From: an archaeon
GTDB taxonomy: Archaea; Nanobdellota; Nanobdellia; Woesearchaeales; GW2011-AR15
Reading direction: 5' to 3'
Length of the DNA stretch: 64,000 nucleotides
Assembly (NCBI GenBank): GCA_018657065.1
Contig: JABHXU010000025.1
Span: 39,405 to 103,404 of the forward strand
Shown here: piece after piece, positions 59,234 through 64,000 of the stretch
Position numbering within the stretch: position 1 is the first letter of the stretch
How the letters are laid out: each line of letters begins with the position of its first letter
Notes under the pieces: generated by a model
Told to the model about the DNA's origin: nothing
What the model saw: only the letters and a program-made list of their open reading frames with translations
Databases searched by the model: none
Made by a program: the position numbers and the translations under genes

Positions 59234-60484
59234 ATGAAGTTTTACAAATCACTAAAACAAGCCATTAATATGGTAATGCATGCTAAACTTAGAAGTTGGC
59301 TTACAATACTAGGTATTGTTATAGGAGTGGCAGCAGTAGTGGCTATTGTGTCACTTGGTGAAGGATTGCAACAAAGTGTGAATTCACAATTTAGTTCATT
59401 AGGTGCAGATTTGTTAACACTTCGGGCTGGTGCTTCAAGAGCGTCAGGATTTGGTCCTGGCAGACATTTTCCAGAAAGTGGAGGAGCAACAGCAGTAGAA
59501 GAAGGTGAGGAGATAGAACTTGATAAATCTGATGTGCAAGCTCTAAAAGGTGTTAGTGATATTAAATTAATTGACACACAGATAAGTGGTAAAGCAGATA
59601 TTTATTACGTAGCTGAAAAAGGTTCTGTTACAGTAACTGGAGTTGATCCTGCAATCTGGGCACAAATAACAACTTCAAAAATTTTACAAGGTAGGATGTT
59701 AGGTCCAGCAGATTCAAATGTTATTGTTGTTGGAGGAAAAATAGCTAGTGGATTTTTTGATAAGAATTTAGGAGTTAATCAATTAGTAACTATAGAAGAC
59801 CGATTGTTTAGAATAGTGGGAATTCTTGATGATTCAAGTACATCTGTTTATATGCCAATATCTTTTGCATACGAGGTTTTAGAAGATAAGGAAAGAGAAG
59901 TTTATGATACAATAATAATTAAGGTAAAAGATGAAGATCAAATTGAAATTGCGATGAATAATACAGAAAAAAAACTTATGCAAATTAGACATGTAACAGA
60001 TAAAACAAAAGATTTCACATTGACTTCTAATCAAGCATCAAATGATGCAAGAACAGAAATGATGAGTTCAATGACATCCTTTTTGACAGCAATAGCTGCT
60101 GTAGCATTGCTTGTTGGAAGTGTAGGAATAGCAAACACTATGTTTACATCTGTTTTAGAAAAAACAAAAGACATAGGTATTATGAAAGCAATAGGTGCTA
60201 AGAATAAGGATATTTTAATAATTTTTTTACTTAATGCTGCTCTTATAGGGTTAATTGGAGGGTTGCTTGGAGCAATATTAGGAACAATTCTTTCAGGATT
60301 ATTGCCAAGTCTAATGGGACAATCAGGAGGAATGATGTCAAGATTAGCATCTGGTTCAGCTGTCAGCATGAAAAGTATTATTATGGCATTGAGTGTATCA
60401 GTTTTTATTGGAATCTCTGCAGGAACAATTCCAGCTATTCAGGCAAGTAAACTTAAACCAGTAGATGCTTTAAGATATGAATAA
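59234..60484 (+). CDS. MacB/FtsX-type ABC transporter permease
   Basis: A 416-residue MacB-like permease: an N-terminal helix at 19-40 ('WLTILGIVIGVAAVVAIVSL'), a large extracellular MacB_PCD region, and an FtsX domain with three helices at the end ('FLTAIAAVALLVGSVGIANT', 'GLIGGLLGAILGTI', 'VSVFIGISAGTIPAIQASKL'). The end 'KPVDALRYE' is the usual family end. Together with the two upstream genes it forms a complete MacB-like exporter with an archaeal-type surface adaptor. Confidence 0.93.
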   Translation: MKFYKSLKQAINMVMHAKLRSWLTILGIVIGVAAVVAIVSLGEGLQQSVNSQFSSLGADLLTLRAGASRASGFGPGRHFPESGGATAVEEGEEIELDKSDVQALKGVSDIKLIDTQISGKADIYYVAEKGSVTVTGVDPAIWAQITTSKILQGRMLGPADSNVIVVGGKIASGFFDKNLGVNQLVTIEDRLFRIVGILDDSSTSVYMPISFAYEVLEDKEREVYDTIIIKVKDEDQIEIAMNNTEKKLMQIRHVTDKTKDFTLTSNQASNDARTEMMSSMTSFLTAIAAVALLVGSVGIANTMFTSVLEKTKDIGIMKAIGAKNKDILIIFLLNAALIGLIGGLLGAILGTILSGLLPSLMGQSGGMMSRLASGSAVSMKSIIMALSVSVFIGISAGTIPAIQASKLKPVDALRYE

Positions 60485-60542
60485 AACAAATTATTTTTTT
60501 TAATTAAATACACTTAAATATACTTATTTTCTCTTTGCAATT

Positions 60543-61325
60543 ATGTCACAAGAATTACATCAACGAGTAGTAGAACATTATGATCCACAATTTGCAATGG
60601 CTTATGGTTCTGGTGCTTTTCCTCAAGAAGGTTATACAGGTAAAAAACAAATTGATTTTATATTTGGAGTAGAAAATCCTAGAGAATGGCATCTACAAAA
60701 TTTTGAAAATAATCCTAATGACTATCCATTACTAGGAAGATTAGCTTTAAAAAATCAAAAATTCTTTAATCTTGTTCAAAATTCAGGTGCAGGAATTTGG
60801 TATATTCCTTTTGTTCCATTTGAAGATCAAAATATAAAATATGGTGTTATGTCCATTGATAGATTGGAACAAGATCTTGAAAATTGGGAAACATTATATG
60901 CTGCGGGAAGATTACATAAGCCAGTTAACAAATTAAGGAGTAATAAAACAATAAATCAATTGATTGAACAAAATGAAAAAGCAGCTCTAAATGTAGCTAT
61001 TCTCATGTTACCTGAACAATTTACTCCAGAGCAACTATATATGACTATTACGGGAATTTCGTACATTGGGGATAGTCGAATGGCAATAGGAGAAAATCCA
61101 TTGAAAGTACAAAGTATTGTTAAAGGAAATATGGAAGGATTTAGAGAAAAATATGAATCTTTGTTTGAATCGTGTGGTATTGAAATAGATAGATCATATC
61201 TTAGGAGAACAAGGCCGTTACAACATTATTTGGAACAATTACCTAGTTCACTTCAGGATATTGAGTTTTTTGACTTTTCTAATTTGGATGGTAAAGGAAA
61301 TTTAGAAAAAGCAATAGCTTGTTAA
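60543..61325 (+). CDS. tam41: Tam41/Mmp37-type CDP-diacylglycerol synthase (cut short by a frameshift)
   Basis: A 260-residue frame matching mitochondrial Tam41 throughout: 'QFAMAYGSGAFPQEGY' (nucleotidyltransferase GS at 22-23), Asp38 in 'QIDFIFGVENPREWH', 'GAGIWYIPFVPFEDQNIKYG', 'ENWETLYAAGRLHKPVNKL', 'ALNVAILMLPEQFTPEQLYM', 'ITGISYIGDSRMAIGENPLK', then LPSSLQ. Tam41 makes CDP-diacylglycerol from phosphatidic acid and CTP for cardiolipin synthesis. The frame ends early at 61325; the expected C-terminal segment continues in the +1 frame to 61443. I know this family chiefly from mitochondria. No membrane helix is seen, as is normal for Tam41. Confidence 0.93.
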   Translation: MSQELHQRVVEHYDPQFAMAYGSGAFPQEGYTGKKQIDFIFGVENPREWHLQNFENNPNDYPLLGRLALKNQKFFNLVQNSGAGIWYIPFVPFEDQNIKYGVMSIDRLEQDLENWETLYAAGRLHKPVNKLRSNKTINQLIEQNEKAALNVAILMLPEQFTPEQLYMTITGISYIGDSRMAIGENPLKVQSIVKGNMEGFREKYESLFESCGIEIDRSYLRRTRPLQHYLEQLPSSLQDIEFFDFSNLDGKGNLEKAIAC

Positions 61326-61443
61326 AAAACCTACTTTAGGTCAAACTGTTAAAGGACCTGTTACAGCAGGAATAGGAAAAGCTGTTAAATATGGGTTATC
61401 AAAAATTGGTAAAAGATTCCAAAGAAATAAGAAAAATTCATAA
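61321..61443 (+). other. out-of-frame C-terminal part of the Tam41-type gene
   Basis: From codon GTT at 61321 the +1 frame reads 'VKKPTLGQTVKGPVTAGIGK' then AVKYGLSKIGKRFQRNKKNS and TAA (61441-61443). 'Q-T-V-K-G-P-V-T-A-G' matches the Tam41 C-terminal segment (QSxKGxxTAG in eukaryotic proteins) and the rest is a basic amphipathic helix like the membrane-contacting tail of Tam41. Loss of one base near 61317 would join the frames. Either a real mutation, an assembly error or, less likely, programmed frameshifting. Confidence 0.75.
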
Positions 61444-61479
61444 ACTAATTCTATTATAAATTTACTTAGGTGAATTATC

Positions 61480-62877
61480 ATGTCAAAATTAAAAATAGAT
61501 TTAGCAATTATCGGAGCAGGTCCTGGTGGATATACAGCAGCAATTAAAGCAGCTGAACTTGGAAAAAAAGTTGTGATTATTGATAAAGAAAGTGTTGGTG
61601 GAGTTTGTCTTCAACATGGATGTATTCCTACAAAAGCATTGATTAGAGCAGCTCAAACATTTCATAATATTTCTGCGTCTGAAGAATTAGGAATAAAAGC
61701 TAAAGGAACAATTGACTTTAAAAAAACACAAGCATGGAAAAAAAGTGTTGTAAAAAAACTTGATATGGGAGTTAGATTTTTACTTAAACACCATAAAATC
61801 ATATTAATTAAAGCAATAGCTAGTTTTTTAAGTTCAACAAATCTAAAACTTGAGAAAGTTGATCAAGATATAGAATTTGAGGAAATAGAATTTAAAAAAT
61901 GTATAATTGCTGCAGGTTCAAGAAATAGAAATATACCTTGTGCGAAAATTGATGGAAAAACTATTATAACTTCAACGCAAGCAATTGAATTGGAAAAAAT
62001 TCCTAAATCTATTTTGGTAATTGGTGGTGGATATATAGGGATAGAATTATCTCAAATGTTTTCCAAACTAGGAACAAAAGTAATTATTGTTGAAGCTCTT
62101 CCTGATATTATGAATCAAATGGATAGTGAATTTTCAACATTAGTAAGAAAAAAATTAGAAAATACAAATGCAGAGATTTATACAGATTCAAAAGTTATTG
62201 AAGTTAGCATTGATAAAGGTAAAGCAAAAACAATTGTTGAAACTAGTGTAGGGAAAAAAACATTTACAACAGATCACGTTTTAGTTTCAATAGGACGAAT
62301 TCCTAATTCTGATAAACTTAATCTTGAATCAACAAAAGTTAAATTAGATGATCATGGATTTATTAAAGTAGACAAAAAAATGTTAACAACAGACACTAAC
62401 ATTTATGCGATTGGAGATATAATTGGAGGAATGATGCTAGCTCATAAAGCAGCATTTGAAGGAAAAATTGCAGCACAAAATATAGCAGGGAAAAAATCTG
62501 AATTTAATCATGTTATTCCTTATGCAATGTTTTCAGATCCTGAAATTTCAGGAATAGGATTAACAGAAAAAAAAGCAAAAGAGAATAAGATAAAATATAA
62601 TTCAAAGTTATTTAAATCTGGGCTTCTAGGAAAATACCAAATTATGGGTGCTAAAGACAGTATAATTAAAGTAATCTATAATTCAAAAAAAGAAATTTTA
62701 GGTATGCAAATGGCAGGTCCACATTCAGCAGACATAATTGGAGGAGTTGCATTAGCAATGCAAAATGGAATAACTCTTGATGAAATATCTGAAACAATTC
62801 ATCCTCATCCTACAATTGTTGAAGGAATAGCAGAATTAGCAGATTTAGCTATAGGTTTTCCAATAAATACCATTTAA
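61480..62877 (+). CDS. lpdA: dihydrolipoyl dehydrogenase
   Basis: A 465-residue flavoprotein: FAD site 'AIIGAGPGGYTAAIKAAELG', redox pair C43 and C48 in 'GGVCLQHGCIPTKALIRAA', NAD site 'SILVIGGGYIGIELSQMFSK', second FAD contact 'NIYAIGDIIGGMMLAHKA', and the catalytic His-Glu pair in 'HPHPTIVEGIAELA'. It is the E3 enzyme of 2-oxoacid dehydrogenase complexes or the glycine cleavage system; none of those partners is in the window, so its role here is open. Confidence 0.95.
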   Translation: MSKLKIDLAIIGAGPGGYTAAIKAAELGKKVVIIDKESVGGVCLQHGCIPTKALIRAAQTFHNISASEELGIKAKGTIDFKKTQAWKKSVVKKLDMGVRFLLKHHKIILIKAIASFLSSTNLKLEKVDQDIEFEEIEFKKCIIAAGSRNRNIPCAKIDGKTIITSTQAIELEKIPKSILVIGGGYIGIELSQMFSKLGTKVIIVEALPDIMNQMDSEFSTLVRKKLENTNAEIYTDSKVIEVSIDKGKAKTIVETSVGKKTFTTDHVLVSIGRIPNSDKLNLESTKVKLDDHGFIKVDKKMLTTDTNIYAIGDIIGGMMLAHKAAFEGKIAAQNIAGKKSEFNHVIPYAMFSDPEISGIGLTEKKAKENKIKYNSKLFKSGLLGKYQIMGAKDSIIKVIYNSKKEILGMQMAGPHSADIIGGVALAMQNGITLDEISETIHPHPTIVEGIAELADLAIGFPINTI

Positions 62878-62917
62878 TTTTTATTTTTCCTTTAATTTAG
62901 AATTATTTAGTTTTACA

Positions 62918-63937
62918 ATGAAAGACAAAAAATTATATCAAAATATTTTACTTGTTCTTTTTTCAGTTATTTTGTTTTTAATTTTTTTTGAATTATTTTT
63001 GTTTGTAACTGATTTAGATACTAAAAGTCTAAAAAATACTTTATTTTATCAAACAATGGATTATCAAAATCATAAAGTATCAACTAATTCTGAATTGTTA
63101 TATGAATTAAAACCAAACTCAAATTATATTTATTTTACAAAACAAAAAAATGATAATGCCGAAGTTGTGTTAGAAGATTTTAATAAAACAGTTAAGATTA
63201 ATGAATTAGGATTTAGAGATAAGAATAGATTAGTAAATAAACCCGAAAAGGTAACACGAATAATTATTATAGGAAGTTCAAACACATATGGAGCTGTTGT
63301 TAGTCTTGAAGAAACATACCCAATTCAATTAGAAAATTATCTTAATGAAAATTATCTTGAAAAGTTTGAAGTTTGGAATGTAGGAATTCCAGGATATATG
63401 TTATCACAAGAAATTGAATTAGCTAAGAAAATTGTTTTGAATTATGATCCAGACATTCTAATTTTTCAATTAGCTAACGAAGGTAGAAGAATGTTTCTTA
63501 ATAACTCAGATTATAAGCAATTCTTTAAACAAAATAAAGAACTATATAATGAAAATATTCCTCTCTTAATTTCAAATAATAAAAAAGCAGTTAAATTGCA
63601 TGAAATTTTTATTTTAATGTCTAGAACCTACAGATTTTTCATGATAAAAATTAATAATATAATTATAAAGAAAAACTTGGAACCAAACTGTTCACCTGTC
63701 TATATGTGTTTGCCTAGAGAAATATTTTTAAAATATGATTATGGAAATAAAATAAGTGAGGAAAAAAAGAAAGATTTCGTTTTAGATAATATAGAAATGC
63801 CAATATTATTTTTTGATCCAATTTTTGACACATATTGTTTGAATAGTACTAGTATTAACAGGCAGTGGATCAATCTAACTGACCAAAAGATTAATATACT
63901 TGAAATTCTAATTTTATTATATGGTAAATATATGTAA
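62918..63937 (+). CDS. membrane-anchored SGNH/GDSL-type esterase, probably truncated
   Basis: A 339-residue frame. N-terminal membrane helix ('NILLVLFSVILFLIFFELFL'), then 'RIIIIGSSNTYGAVVSLEET' (block I with the Ser) and 'EKFEVWNVGIPGYMLSQEIE' with 'YDPDILIFQLANEGRR' (block III region). The family's final catalytic Asp-His pair (normally D-x-x-H near the C-terminus) is not visible; the frame ends 'ILEILILLYGKYM' where it meets another reading frame of a transposase-like protein. It was probably broken by an insertion. SGNH proteins act as esterases or acyltransferases on surface glycans. Confidence 0.7.
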   Translation: MKDKKLYQNILLVLFSVILFLIFFELFLFVTDLDTKSLKNTLFYQTMDYQNHKVSTNSELLYELKPNSNYIYFTKQKNDNAEVVLEDFNKTVKINELGFRDKNRLVNKPEKVTRIIIIGSSNTYGAVVSLEETYPIQLENYLNENYLEKFEVWNVGIPGYMLSQEIELAKKIVLNYDPDILIFQLANEGRRMFLNNSDYKQFFKQNKELYNENIPLLISNNKKAVKLHEIFILMSRTYRFFMIKINNIIIKKNLEPNCSPVYMCLPREIFLKYDYGNKISEEKKKDFVLDNIEMPILFFDPIFDTYCLNSTSINRQWINLTDQKINILEILILLYGKYM

Positions 63938-64000
63938 AAAATGTGGAAGCAATAATATTATAATGAATGGAAAACAAGCAAATGGAAAGCAAAAATATCA
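63921..64000 (+). mobile_element. 5' end of an IS1-like transposase (zinc-ribbon part), cut by the window edge
   Basis: The frame from ATG 63921 reads 'MVNICKKCGSNNIIMNGKQA' and continues NGKQKY. The pattern C-X2-C-G-S, N-G-X and G-K-Q-X-Y is the zinc-ribbon start of IS1/InsA-type and related transposases. It overlaps the end of the SGNH frame in another frame. The left end of the element may lie near 63861, where a GG-starting sequence distinct from coding sequence begins; no target duplication can be seen because the right end is outside the window. Confidence 0.65.

Noticed and set aside
61317..61330. Programmed +1 frameshift in the Tam41-type gene
   Set aside because: The codon at the join (TGT, then TAA) does not resemble a known slippery site, and Cys tRNA would pair poorly with GTT after slipping.
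1..64000. CRISPR arrays and tRNA or rRNA genes
   Set aside because: No regularly spaced repeats and no cloverleaf or rRNA-like sequence were seen; all larger gaps are AT-rich promoters or terminators.

Overview
The window is AT-rich archaeal DNA. The lineage evidence is the information-processing set: a TFB with its zinc ribbon (20815-21744), archaeal release factor aRF1 (22006-23103), aIF5A with its hypusine site (23943-24341), ribosomal protein eL40 (24346-24507), a PCNA clamp (40843-41586), the KEOPS kinase Bud32, the wyosine enzyme Taw1, Trm-G10 and CDP-archaeol synthase CarS. Genes are dense, often overlap by 4 bases, and many have a TATA-like box 22-30 bases before the start codon, as expected for leaderless archaeal mRNAs. 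The small accessory proteins and the compact style suggest a DPANN-type archaeon, probably Woesearchaeota-like; that placement is inference. I found no rRNA, tRNA or CRISPR array.

Layout. 1-3900: a partial slipin, a polytopic membrane protein and a DUF58/VWA pair. 3895-9443: a radical SAM enzyme, then lipid genes (PlsC-like acyltransferase, glycosyltransferase, archaetidylserine synthase and decarboxylase, a YiiX-like protein, CarS). 9440-18131: mixed household genes (EamA transporter, Bud32, HD hydrolase, SdpI-like protein, phosphoesterase, Pgk, AmrS-like radical SAM, HlyIII-like protein, thioredoxin). 18233-20783: three tandem paralogous membrane proteins, the last one broken. 20815-28497: TFB, aRF1, SprT-like peptidase, aIF5A, eL40, site-2 protease and RNA methylases. 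28494-35723: a 1,208-residue surface protein, a ribbon-helix-helix regulator and a second surface-anchored protein. 35817-41586: Taw1, a HAD phosphatase, a phosphoesterase, a radical SAM protein and PCNA. 41596-49601: a compact lipid-type cluster. 49656-53522: paired membrane proteins, a radical SAM/SPASM protein and a glycosidase-like protein. 53563-60484: two ABC systems. 60543-64000: a Tam41-type CDP-diacylglycerol synthase, Lpd, an SGNH protein and the start of a transposon.

The most interesting signal is a second, bacterial/eukaryotic-looking set of phospholipid enzymes beside the archaeal one. It includes a lipid kinase, a BtaA-like (DUF3419) aminocarboxypropyl transferase, a UbiA-type prenyltransferase, a PlsC acyltransferase fused to a radical SAM domain, a GNAT protein coupled to a rifampin-phosphotransferase-like dikinase, and, 11 kb further on, a Tam41/Mmp37 homologue. 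CarS and Tam41 would give two independent routes to CDP-activated lipids in one genome. I infer an undescribed polar-lipid or lipid-modification pathway; the chemistry is not shown by the sequence.

Other points worth attention are an aRF1 with NIKD instead of NIKS, a phosphatidylserine-decarboxylase-type enzyme lacking the usual catalytic aspartates, a long structured leader before TFB, a short upstream ORF coupled to PCNA, and two frameshifts whose downstream frames still read as family sequence.
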